Source: CAZBQC01 sp964494015 (GTDB taxonomy: Bacteria; Bacillota_I; Bacilli_A; RF39; UBA660). From it: DNA of 30,953 nt. The notes below the pieces were generated by a model. The model searched no databases. It saw only the letters and a list, made by a program, of their open reading frames with translations, and was not told where the DNA came from. Within the stretch, counting starts at the first letter, position 1. Each line of letters starts with the position of its first letter. Shown piece by piece: positions 23,399 to 30,953 of the stretch. The position numbers were made by a program, and so were the translations under genes. The stretch covers positions 1-30,953 of the forward strand of contig CAZBQC010000004.1 in assembly GCA_964494015.1 (NCBI GenBank), written 5' to 3'.

Positions 23399-26260
23399 CT
23401 ATATATCCCCAAAATAAGCATTATATTCAGCCTGGGTTAATCCGAATTGTGATTTGATATTGTTAAGGACGATCGTTCTTCGTTTTCTAAACATCGTCTT
23501 CAATTGCTCAATACGCGAGTACCAGGTATTGATCGTCAGATAATCATATCCAGAAGCCTCAAAATCTTTTGTCCACCTTGAGATATGTTTGGGCATTTCA
23601 TTTTCGACTTCTTTGACAATGCGATTTAAAATAGCTATACAACGCTCTGATTCAAAAGTATATTTCAAATGATAGGCCAAAGTTTTCAGATATAAATCTC
23701 TAAACTCCTTATTCTTATATAATTCGTAAGTAATTCTCGTACTGAAACTTTGTCCCGTACCGTGTCCACCTAATTTAAATGGATAGGTTAAATTAAAATT
23801 AGCTTTGCTGTTATTAACGATCTGATAGGTGCCTGGCCACATTGACCAATCCTGATCATATAACACCCAGCGCCACTTAGTTGAGCCATCACTAGCTCTC
23901 CACCAACGAATATTACCTGTATCCGTATTTTGATAATAGGTCTGAACTATCCAATAATTTATTAATTCTTGAATATCGATTTGACTTTTTAGATATTTAT
24001 AGACTTTTGGATCAGTAGTATCATGGGTTTTTAGATAGGTTACCAATTCGTTATAACCTTTAATACTACCACTTTGAACAGTATTAATACCTTTAATTAA
24101 ATCGATCTTATCACTATCTAAATCATAATAATTAGCTAAGGTTTCGGCATTAACTTTATCGCGAATATTAAAATAACCCCAATATTTGCCATTTAGATAT
24201 ACGGCTACCGGTCGGTAATCCTGTAGATCAATATCCATCTGTTTTACTAATACTTGACTTAAAAATATATCTTTAATCTTTAAATAAACAACATCTTCGC
24301 CAGAATTTCTAATTAAGAGTGATGAAAAATTCTTGATACTGTCTTCGCCAAAAAAGGGATAATTAATTTCATTTTTGCCATATTTTTCTCTAAAATATAC
24401 GGCAATACTCTTCTGAGGATATTCTCTTGAATCTTGACCCGATAGTTTAATACCGGCCGTGGTAGACACTTCTAAACTTCCATCACTTTCATAAAACTCA
24501 AACGAAACCTTTCTTTCAATGTCTTTCTTGTAATTAAGTTCTGAAAAAAGTCCGTTGTTATAACTAAATAATTCACTGTCGATGGTCGAAATTGACACTA
24601 TGGCGATATCATGGGCGTCATTAACGAAGAAAGTTCTAGAGATAACATCACTCTCTAGATAATTTTCCTTAATATTAATAGCTTTGATCACCATGGTTTT
24701 ATCGATATTAATCGGTGTGGTATAAACCTTTGATGAAGTCGTAGGAAAACTTCCATTCGTCGTATAATAGATAGTTCCACCATCACTATTACTTAGTCCT
24801 ACTTGCTCCCCTTTTTTGACATATCCACCATCTTTAGAAAACTTAATGTCACTACTATAGCCTAAATAGTATATATGGTTGTTTTGACTACCAAAACTTA
24901 ATGTTTTATACCAAACTTTATTACCGAGATCATTAATTCCCGTACTGACTCCATTTCTTAACTTACCAATAGAAAACTCATCGATAACATAATTATTTGA
25001 ATCATATAAATAGATTACATCGTCACGATTATTAATACTAAAATTATTAGAACTATAGACTACATGGTAACTATTGGGTTTTAATTCGATATTTGGTAGA
25101 TTTACCGGCTTAGATGACTTGTCCCCTATTTTGTAATTCTTTAAGTTAATTGTTTCTTCCGAAACATTCTTTATTTCGATCGCTTCTGGATTTAAAGCAC
25201 TAACTTCATTTATTACGATCTTTCGGTCGTCCCCAGCTAATTTTAATAAAGAATTATAGTAGTTAGAGCTGTTCTTTAAATTAGGCGTCGTTTCAATATA
25301 GTAATAGTATTTACTATTATAATATCCAGACGAAACATTTTTTGAAAGGGTGACAATATTTACTTTATCGATAATTTCTTCTCTTAAAGTCGATAAAATG
25401 ATTGTACTATCTTTATCATTTAAGACAAAACTAGTATGAACTTGCTTGGTTTTCTGATAATCAACCTTCTTACCAGAGGTATAGATAACTAAATAATTAT
25501 CTTTCTCTAATTGGATAGTTGGTAAATTATACTTTTTTAAATATTTTTCATCATCTGTCAAGTAAAGATTACCTAAATTAACGCTTTCTTCACCATAGTT
25601 ATATAATTCTATCCAGCTAGAATAATCATGATCAGCGTCAGGTAAAACCGTTTCATTTTTCGTCATATATTCGTTGATTCTTAACTTAATATCAGATGAT
25701 TTACTGGTAATTGGACTTGTACTAATATTACGATCATTCTTGTTTCCGGGAGTGGCAAGATAAAAATAGACATACTGATCATCGTTTAATCCAAAAGAGG
25801 TATTATCATTTGTTTCACGATACTTTATCTTGCTTAAAACATCTTTTTGATCATTCATTAAGACGATCGTTTCGCCCTTTTTATCTAGCTTAAAATTAGT
25901 GTGACATACTTTGGTCTCTATATTACATCGATCTAGACCATCTGCATAGATAATTAAGTATGCTTTGGACTCGAGCACAAGACTGGGAAATTGCCATTTA
26001 GCAATACCAAATTCATTATCTTTTAAATAATAACCTTCTAAATTAACATCATAATCGTAGCCATTATAGATTTCAATCCAATCACTATATTGATCATAGT
26101 CATTAGATATAACTTTAGTGTTCTTTGGCATAATTTCATTAATTACTAAAAGACCATTATTTTTATTATCAGGAAAAGTTAGTGGCAAAAAAAGAACTAC
26201 TAAAATAGTACCTAAAAATAAAGAAATTATTTTTAACAAACCTTTACTATTCTTTTTCAT
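23399..26260 (-). CDS. Surface CotH-kinase protein with lamin-tail domains
   Basis: The 953-residue protein has an N-terminal membrane helix or signal anchor (about 9-27). Three lamin-tail domains follow (about 37-170, 191-325, 347-460), then a chitobiase/FN3-like beta domain (about 468-545, GGTIYYTTNGSFPT). The C-terminal CotH domain (about 553-950) carries GIKLSGQDSREYPQKSIAVYFREKYG, PVAVYLNGKYWGYFNIRDKV, the catalytic-type NTDTGNIRWWRA and the metal-binding WVLYDQDWSMW. CotH was described as an atypical protein kinase of the spore coat that phosphorylates coat proteins. Here it is cell-surface located with no sporulation genes in view. It leads a six-gene operon and has an extended -10 promoter. 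Confidence 0.92.
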   Translation of the reverse strand: MKKNSKGLLKIISLFLGTILVVLFLPLTFPDNKNNGLLVINEIMPKNTKVISNDYDQYSDWIEIYNGYDYDVNLEGYYLKDNEFGIAKWQFPSLVLESKAYLIIYADGLDRCNIETKVCHTNFKLDKKGETIVLMNDQKDVLSKIKYRETNDNTSFGLNDDQYVYFYLATPGNKNDRNISTSPITSKSSDIKLRINEYMTKNETVLPDADHDYSSWIELYNYGEESVNLGNLYLTDDEKYLKKYNLPTIQLEKDNYLVIYTSGKKVDYQKTKQVHTSFVLNDKDSTIILSTLREEIIDKVNIVTLSKNVSSGYYNSKYYYYIETTPNLKNSSNYYNSLLKLAGDDRKIVINEVSALNPEAIEIKNVSEETINLKNYKIGDKSSKPVNLPNIELKPNSYHVVYSSNNFSINNRDDVIYLYDSNNYVIDEFSIGKLRNGVSTGINDLGNKVWYKTLSFGSQNNHIYYLGYSSDIKFSKDGGYVKKGEQVGLSNSDGGTIYYTTNGSFPTTSSKVYTTPINIDKTMVIKAINIKENYLESDVISRTFFVNDAHDIAIVSISTIDSELFSYNNGLFSELNYKKDIERKVSFEFYESDGSLEVSTTAGIKLSGQDSREYPQKSIAVYFREKYGKNEINYPFFGEDSIKNFSSLLIRNSGEDVVYLKIKDIFLSQVLVKQMDIDLQDYRPVAVYLNGKYWGYFNIRDKVNAETLANYYDLDSDKIDLIKGINTVQSGSIKGYNELVTYLKTHDTTDPKVYKYLKSQIDIQELINYWIVQTYYQNTDTGNIRWWRASDGSTKWRWVLYDQDWSMWPGTYQIVNNSKANFNLTYPFKLGGHGTGQSFSTRITYELYKNKEFRDLYLKTLAYHLKYTFESERCIAILNRIVKEVENEMPKHISRWTKDFEASGYDYLTINTWYSRIEQLKTMFRKRRTIVLNNIKSQFGLTQAEYNAYFGDI

Positions 26261-26278
26261 ACCCGATCCTACTACCGT

Positions 26279-26287
26279 AGTATAACA
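26279..26287 (-). promoter_or_regulatory. Extended -10 promoter of the CotH/VTC operon
   Basis: The minus strand reads TGTTATACT, a good extended -10, about 19 bases before the CotH start codon. No strong -35 is visible. It is arranged back to back with the promoter at 26327-26335. Confidence 0.55.
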
Positions 26288-26326
26288 TAATATTTTTAAG
26301 AAAGGAATACAAATTTCGACAAAATA

Positions 26327-26335
26327 TGCTATAAT
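26327..26335 (+). promoter_or_regulatory. Extended -10 promoter of the DUF6273-like/glycosidase operon
   Basis: TGCTATAAT is a perfect extended -10 (TGnTATAAT), 25 bases before the start codon at 26361. It lies 40 bases from the oppositely facing CotH promoter, so a single regulator could control both. Confidence 0.6.
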
Positions 26336-26360
26336 AACTAAGAATAGGATCGCATGAATT

Positions 26361-27716
26361 ATGAGAAAAAAAAGAAGATTAAAAAAATGGGAAAAAATAT
26401 TTATTATATCTAATATTACTTTTATTATAATGGCTATAGGTTTCTATGCCTATCGTTTAATATATTTTTATAATGATGAACATACGGTCTTTGTGGCTCA
26501 GGATTTAGTGTCAGTATTAACTCATAAGATCGTATACAATGGAGAAGGGCTTTATAAGGTCGATCACGATAATTTTTATTATAAGGGTAAAAAGATAAAC
26601 AACTATTTATCCTATGCTGGTAGACTATGGAGAATTATTGGTATCGATCCTGATGGTATAAAGCTAATTACCGAAAGTAATCAGACTTCTTTAGTTTGGG
26701 GTACTACTAATAATTATGAGACATCATATGCCTATCATTGGCTTAATAAAACCAGTAATCCCTCTTCTGGTATCTTTAAATCCTCTTTAGGAGAAAACGA
26801 TATTTATCTAAATAAAGTTAATTGGTGTACCGATGTCATCGAACTGGATAAGATTACTTGTCAACAAAAAATCAATGATTATGTCGGATTGATTACCGTG
26901 AGTGAATATTTAAAAGCTGGAGGTGCTGACAGTTATTTAAATAATAATTCTTATTTTTACACGATTAATGGTGCTAAAGATAATAAAGTTTGGTATGTTT
27001 TTGATGAAGGTGGTATTAACAATAACTCTTATAGTAACGATACCTATTATAGTTTTGGGATAAGGCCTTCTATCTACTTAAAAAATTCTGTCGTGTATTA
27101 TGATGGAGATGGTTCGATAGATAAACCATATAAAATAGTAGAAGATACGAGTAAAATCTTATTATTCAAGTATCCAGGAGAATATATTAAATACAGTAAT
27201 TATAAGTGGCGGATTTTAGAACAGAGTGAAAGATTTACTAAATTAATTATGGATGGATATATACTTGATAATAATAAGGATAATTATCGGACTATTTTTT
27301 CTAGTACTAATGCTCTATATAAGACTTCTAGTATAAATAATTACTTAAATAATAGTTTTTATAATAGTTTAGAGGATAAAGAAATATTACAAAAGTGTGA
27401 TTATTATATTGGTTCATACAGTAATTATAATTATAAAAATATTTATAATAATAAAATTAATACTTATATTGGCATACCAACAATAAATGATTTATTTATA
27501 AATGATTACGATAAATACTGGTTAGCAAGTAATCTTAGTGATACTAAATTGTTGGTGTATACAGCTACTAAGAATGGAGTATATGCTGATATCATCAGTA
27601 ATATCAACTACATAAGACCAATTATTTGTCTTGATAATAATCTAAACATAAGTAGTGGTAATGGCAGTACTAATAATCCATATATCTTGGAGGTAAATAA
27701 TGAAAGTAGTAACTAA
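26361..27716 (+). CDS. Membrane-anchored protein with duplicated DUF6273-like domain
   Basis: The 451-residue protein has a basic N-terminus, one membrane helix (about 12-34) and a long extracellular part. That part is an internal duplication. The first unit (about 75-260) runs from YAGRLWRIIGIDPDGIKLIT to FGIRPSIYLKNSVVYYDGDGSIDKPYKI; the second (about 270-445) runs from YSNYKWRILEQSERFTKLIM to NYIRPIICLDNNLNISSGNGSTNNPYIL. The W-R-I opening and G-x-RP-x-I ... GDGS-x-x-PY-x-I closing are typical of DUF6273-like modules on surface proteins of gut Firmicutes. The role is unknown. The second copy is more diverged and richer in Asn and Tyr. The downstream glycosidase gene overlaps it by 17 bases. 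Confidence 0.8.
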   Translation: MRKKRRLKKWEKIFIISNITFIIMAIGFYAYRLIYFYNDEHTVFVAQDLVSVLTHKIVYNGEGLYKVDHDNFYYKGKKINNYLSYAGRLWRIIGIDPDGIKLITESNQTSLVWGTTNNYETSYAYHWLNKTSNPSSGIFKSSLGENDIYLNKVNWCTDVIELDKITCQQKINDYVGLITVSEYLKAGGADSYLNNNSYFYTINGAKDNKVWYVFDEGGINNNSYSNDTYYSFGIRPSIYLKNSVVYYDGDGSIDKPYKIVEDTSKILLFKYPGEYIKYSNYKWRILEQSERFTKLIMDGYILDNNKDNYRTIFSSTNALYKTSSINNYLNNSFYNSLEDKEILQKCDYYIGSYSNYNYKNIYNNKINTYIGIPTINDLFINDYDKYWLASNLSDTKLLVYTATKNGVYADIISNINYIRPIICLDNNLNISSGNGSTNNPYILEVNNESSN

Positions 27717-28689
27717 AATATTCATTATCATCGATATTTTTATTATCCTAGCTTTCTTTACTGTTTATGGACCAGTAAAATATCCTAGAATGTTATGGAT
27801 CACAACCGCTATGTCGACCGGAAGTCATCATTATTTAGCCGATATATTTTATTCCAAAGCCATGATTAATAATGTTATGGAAGAAAATTCTTTGCTTGAA
27901 TTTAATGATATAACTGATGTCAATAGTATCACTATTAATAAAACTGAAGAAACTATCTACTCTTCGATCTATGAAGAACAAGTATTAAAACATGGACCTG
28001 AAGAAGATTACAAACTGGTGGAATTTAAGTATCATGATTTTAACTGTTATTTAGCAGTAATCTATGATCCTACTAGGATAGGTATTGCCTATAATGATCC
28101 AATTAATTCGGGAAGAATTTTAACTGATATAACGAAAAAATGGGGTGCCAAAGTGGCAATCAACGGTGGTGGATATTCTTGGGTTACTAACTATCCAAAC
28201 GGCTTAATTGTCTCTGATGGAGAAATAGTATATGCCGAAAATTATCATAAAAATTATCCGACAGGAGCATTTAATAAAGATGGGGTCCTAGTTATCGGAA
28301 ATTTAGCTGCTATCGATGTCAAAAAAAAGAATATTAAATATGCTCTAAGCTTTGGTCCAGCATTAATAATTAATGGCGTACCAGTTAAAATTAAAGGTAC
28401 TGGTGGTTCTGGACAAAATCCTCGAACGGTAATGGCTCAAAGAAAAGATGGAATCGTTTTATTCTTGGTGGTCAATGGTTATGATCAAGGTCTTTCTTGG
28501 AAAGGTCGGGGTGGAGTTTACTTAAATGATCTATTAGTTATTTTAGAACGATATGGAGCTTACAATGCTATAAATATGGATGGTGGATCTTCTACGACAA
28601 TGATTATTGATCATAAGTTGATAAATAGTCCCTGTGAACCAGTTAAAGATGGACAGGACTATATCAAAACTGCTTGGATATTTAAATAA
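27700..28689 (+). CDS. Phosphodiester glycosidase (NAGPA-family), membrane anchored
   Basis: NAGPA-domain enzymes remove a terminal sugar from a sugar-phosphodiester; in mammals they uncover mannose-6-phosphate, and bacterial members act on cell-surface or wall glycans. The 329-residue protein has an N-terminal membrane helix (about 6-24) and an external catalytic domain with the family motifs AINGGGY (153-159), GPALIINGV (219-227), GQNPRTVMAQ (238-247) and the signature NMDGGSST (292-299). LWITTAMSTGSHHYLADIFYS in the stem region is also typical of Firmicute members. GGAGG lies inside the end of the preceding gene, and the 17-base overlap implies coupled translation. The natural substrate is unknown. 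Confidence 0.9.
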   Translation: MKVVTKIFIIIDIFIILAFFTVYGPVKYPRMLWITTAMSTGSHHYLADIFYSKAMINNVMEENSLLEFNDITDVNSITINKTEETIYSSIYEEQVLKHGPEEDYKLVEFKYHDFNCYLAVIYDPTRIGIAYNDPINSGRILTDITKKWGAKVAINGGGYSWVTNYPNGLIVSDGEIVYAENYHKNYPTGAFNKDGVLVIGNLAAIDVKKKNIKYALSFGPALIINGVPVKIKGTGGSGQNPRTVMAQRKDGIVLFLVVNGYDQGLSWKGRGGVYLNDLLVILERYGAYNAINMDGGSSTTMIIDHKLINSPCEPVKDGQDYIKTAWIFK

Positions 28690-28692
28690 ACG

Positions 28693-28720
28693 AAAAGACA
28701 AGAAACATTCCTTGTCTTTT
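28693..28720. terminator. Bidirectional terminator between glycosidase and ftsK
   Basis: AAAAGACAAG, an eight-base loop, CTTGTCTTTT forms a perfect 10-bp stem with a T run on each strand, placed between convergent genes. Its stem matches that at 19860-19886. Confidence 0.9.
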
Positions 28721-28721
28721 A

Positions 28722-30953
28722 TTATTCATTATATTCATCATCATTATCTTGATAGCGACGGTCTTCTAATTCGACTAATACTTCTCTTGGCTTAGAACCA
28801 TTTTGGGGTCCAATAATACCGCGTTCTTCCAGTAAGTCAACTATTCTAGCGGCGCGATTATAACCTAATTTAAACCTTCGTTGCAATAATGAGGCGCTGG
28901 CTTTACCAGTCTTAACGATAAATTCAACAATTTCATTGTACAAAGGATCATCATACTCTTCCTCATCACGATTATTTCTTGATTCATTTCGCTCTTCATT
29001 ATTAGTTACTGATAAATTCATTAATTTTTCATCATACTCAGCTTTTTGTTGGGAAATAGTATAGTCGACAACTCTTTTAATCTCTTCGTCAGTAATCCAA
29101 GCTCCCTGAATACGCATCGGTGTATTTTCTTCCATCGGACGAAACAACATATCACCACGACCTAATAGCTTTTCAGCTCCTAACATATCTAAAATCGTCC
29201 TTGAGTCAATTCCATTGGTGACAGCAAAGGAAATTCGCGATGGAATATTAGCTTTAATTAAACCTGTAATAACATCAGTCGATGGCCTTTGTGTGGCAAT
29301 AATCATATGAATTCCAGCTGCTCTTGCCATTTGTGCAATCCGTAGAACACATTCTTCAACTTCTTTTGATGCCACAAGCATCAAATCAGAAAGCTCATCG
29401 ACAATCACGACGATGTAAGGCATACGCTTAAGTTTTTCATCTTCCGATAAATTTTTATTTTTATTATCGATATATTCATTGTATAAAGCAATATTTTTAA
29501 CGCTTTTTTCTTTAAAAATATCATATCGATGTTCGATCTCATCGACAATCTTTTTAAGAGCTATTGCCGCTTCTCTTGGATTAGTTACTACTGGTCTAAT
29601 CAAGTGTGGAACACCATCATAGATACTCAACTCGACCTTTTTTGGGTCGACCAGTAACAACTTCACTTCATCTGGCTTGGTTCTCATCAACAGTGAAACA
29701 ATCATACAATTAATGCACACTGATTTACCACTACCGGTAGCCCCTGCTACCAACAAGTGAGGTGTCTTATCAATTTCCACATATTTAGTATTGTTCATAA
29801 TATCTTTACCAAGGGTTACTAATAACTTGCTCTTCTCCAAATGTTTAGGTAAAGTTTCAATGACATCTTTAAAGTAAACCGTCGTCGCATGATCATTAGC
29901 TATTTCGATTCCAACGGTTCCCTTCCCTGGAATGGGAGCCTGAATACGAATATCTTTTTTAGCTAAAGCATAAGAGATTTCACGATTTAATCCAATAACT
30001 CGATTTAATTTTGTTCCGGAACCAACCTCTAACTCATATTGTGTATAAGCAGGACCAACGGTCACTTCAACGACCTTGGCAATAATATCAAACTCTCTTA
30101 AAACATTTTCTAATTTTAGGATATAATTCTCAATATTATTCTGAGGTATTTTCGATTTGACAGGATTATTCAATAATTCAAATCCCGGAAGTTGATAATT
30201 ACTGTTAGAGCGAACATGACCAGATCCTTCCTGAACAGGTTTTTCATTTTTAATATTAGTAAGTTCATCGATACTAGAGATAACAATCTTATTATCGCGT
30301 TCACGATTATTATTATCGTTGATTTTAACACCGGACTCTTCATCAACTGACAAATGACCCCTTCGGAATTTTTGACTAATTTTAGTAACTAACTTCTTAA
30401 TGAACTTAACAACTGAGAACCCAGTTAATAATAGGACTCCAAAGGCTACCAAAACAATTAAAATAATAACGGTGCCTTCTTTAGCAAACAGTGAGTAAAG
30501 AAGCGATGAGAAAGCTGCTCCTAAAATACCACCACCACAGTTATTAATCGTACCTCTTCCTGACGAATTGACGATGTTAAAAATGCCGACTAATTCGTCT
30601 AGTGTTGCCTGGAAAACTTTGACAGCATTGCCATTATTTTCCTTAATATATCCCAAATGAGCCCAGGTCAATAAAACAAACAATAAAATATAGATGCCAA
30701 CTAATCGATTAGAAAAAAATTTAACCTTTTCTCTATTAAATAAAAGTAAAATTCCAATAATAAAGGTGACACCTAACAATATACCGTACAAGCTACCAAC
30801 CAAAAAAACGGCAAAACAGCAAATCAGCTTGCCAACTGGACCGAATCTTCCTGCTCCCAAGACTGATAAAAGCAAGAGAATGACACCAAACAGTTCATTA
30901 CTATACTCAAATTTCTTCTTATTATCATCTTTAGCTTTTTTTACTTTGGCCAT
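28722..30953 (-). CDS. ftsK: FtsK/SpoIIIE DNA translocase
   Basis: This hexameric ATP-driven motor pumps chromosomal DNA through the closing septum. The 743-residue protein has a basic N-terminus and four or five membrane helices (about 21-180), then a short linker of about 75 residues. The motor domain has Walker A GATGSGKS at 404-411 and Walker B IVVIVDE at 514-520, with TQRPSTDVITG after it. The C-terminal gamma winged helix (about 668-730), which reads KOPS/SRS-type DNA signals, includes GKASASLLQRRFKLGYNRAARIVD. The ATG is the last codon of the window, so upstream signals and any N-terminal extension are out of sight, but the start looks natural. The linker is much shorter than that of proteobacterial FtsK and normal for Firmicutes. 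Confidence 0.95.
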   Translation of the reverse strand: MAKVKKAKDDNKKKFEYSNELFGVILLLLSVLGAGRFGPVGKLICCFAVFLVGSLYGILLGVTFIIGILLLFNREKVKFFSNRLVGIYILLFVLLTWAHLGYIKENNGNAVKVFQATLDELVGIFNIVNSSGRGTINNCGGGILGAAFSSLLYSLFAKEGTVIILIVLVAFGVLLLTGFSVVKFIKKLVTKISQKFRRGHLSVDEESGVKINDNNNRERDNKIVISSIDELTNIKNEKPVQEGSGHVRSNSNYQLPGFELLNNPVKSKIPQNNIENYILKLENVLREFDIIAKVVEVTVGPAYTQYELEVGSGTKLNRVIGLNREISYALAKKDIRIQAPIPGKGTVGIEIANDHATTVYFKDVIETLPKHLEKSKLLVTLGKDIMNNTKYVEIDKTPHLLVAGATGSGKSVCINCMIVSLLMRTKPDEVKLLLVDPKKVELSIYDGVPHLIRPVVTNPREAAIALKKIVDEIEHRYDIFKEKSVKNIALYNEYIDNKNKNLSEDEKLKRMPYIVVIVDELSDLMLVASKEVEECVLRIAQMARAAGIHMIIATQRPSTDVITGLIKANIPSRISFAVTNGIDSRTILDMLGAEKLLGRGDMLFRPMEENTPMRIQGAWITDEEIKRVVDYTISQQKAEYDEKLMNLSVTNNEERNESRNNRDEEEYDDPLYNEIVEFIVKTGKASASLLQRRFKLGYNRAARIVDLLEERGIIGPQNGSKPREVLVELEDRRYQDNDDEYNE

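Noticed and set aside
1..30953. CRISPR arrays, rRNA genes, and TGA-to-Trp recoding
   Set aside because: No regularly spaced repeats with spacers and no rRNA-like GC-rich blocks were seen. TGA ends several well-defined genes (ireB, trhP1-like, deacetylase), and tryptophan is TGG throughout, so the standard bacterial code applies.

Overview
The window comes from an AT-rich, low-GC Gram-positive bacterium. TGA is an ordinary stop codon here (it ends ireB, the trhP1-like gene and the deacetylase gene) and tryptophan is TGG, so this is not a Mycoplasma-type code. Peptidoglycan genes (mltG, a polysaccharide deacetylase), an FtsK/SpoIIIE translocase and the gene order ireB-ruvX-DUF1292-mltG-trmR-trhP1-trhP2-...-greA, known from Bacillus subtilis, place it in Bacilli. 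My best guess is an uncultured gut lineage such as RF39 or Erysipelotrichales. That placement is inference. Shine-Dalgarno sites are strong (AAGGAG or GAGGTGAT), and many promoters have an extended -10 (TGnTATAAT).

Layout. (1) 1-5450: a left-truncated ferritin-like protein, an SDR oxidoreductase, a small helical protein, a DUF4153 membrane protein behind an unrecognised protein, and a RhlE-type DEAD-box RNA helicase. (2) 5451-8540: an accessory region. It holds a hairpin-rich helicase leader, a 122-bp imperfect palindrome with its own promoter-like sequence (candidate small RNA or MITE), an N-terminally truncated DDE transposase between 50-bp direct repeats, and a three-gene cassette of unknown function that includes a HELEH zinc-protease-like protein. 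(3) 8544-16205: the conserved minus-strand core. In transcription order it is rhomboid protease, ireB, ruvX, DUF1292, mltG, trmR, trhP1-like, trhP2, dGTPase, greA, tRNA-Lys(CUU). (4) 16291-19886: a plus-strand pair, a 1098-residue alpha-solenoid-like protein of unknown function and a 69-residue cold-shock-like protein. (5) 19888-26260: a minus-strand surface operon of CotH-kinase/lamin-tail protein, coiled-coil membrane protein, polysaccharide deacetylase, lamin-tail protein, VTC-type polyphosphate polymerase and DUF4956 membrane protein. (6) 26327-28720: a divergent plus-strand pair of a membrane-anchored DUF6273-like protein and a phosphodiester glycosidase. (7) 28722-30953: FtsK/SpoIIIE, whose ATG is the last codon of the window.

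How the parts work together. The core operon joins genome maintenance (ruvX, dGTPase), peptidoglycan strand release (mltG), wobble-uridine modification of tRNA (TrhP hydroxylates U34, TrmR methylates the product) and transcript cleavage (greA). The CotH/VTC/DUF4956 operon together with the divergent glycosidase pair looks like a cell-envelope system combining polyphosphate synthesis, protein phosphorylation and glycan trimming. The most unusual parts are the structured 122-bp element at 5638-5759, the cassette beside tRNA-Lys, the large solenoid protein, and the extended CotH/VTC operon.
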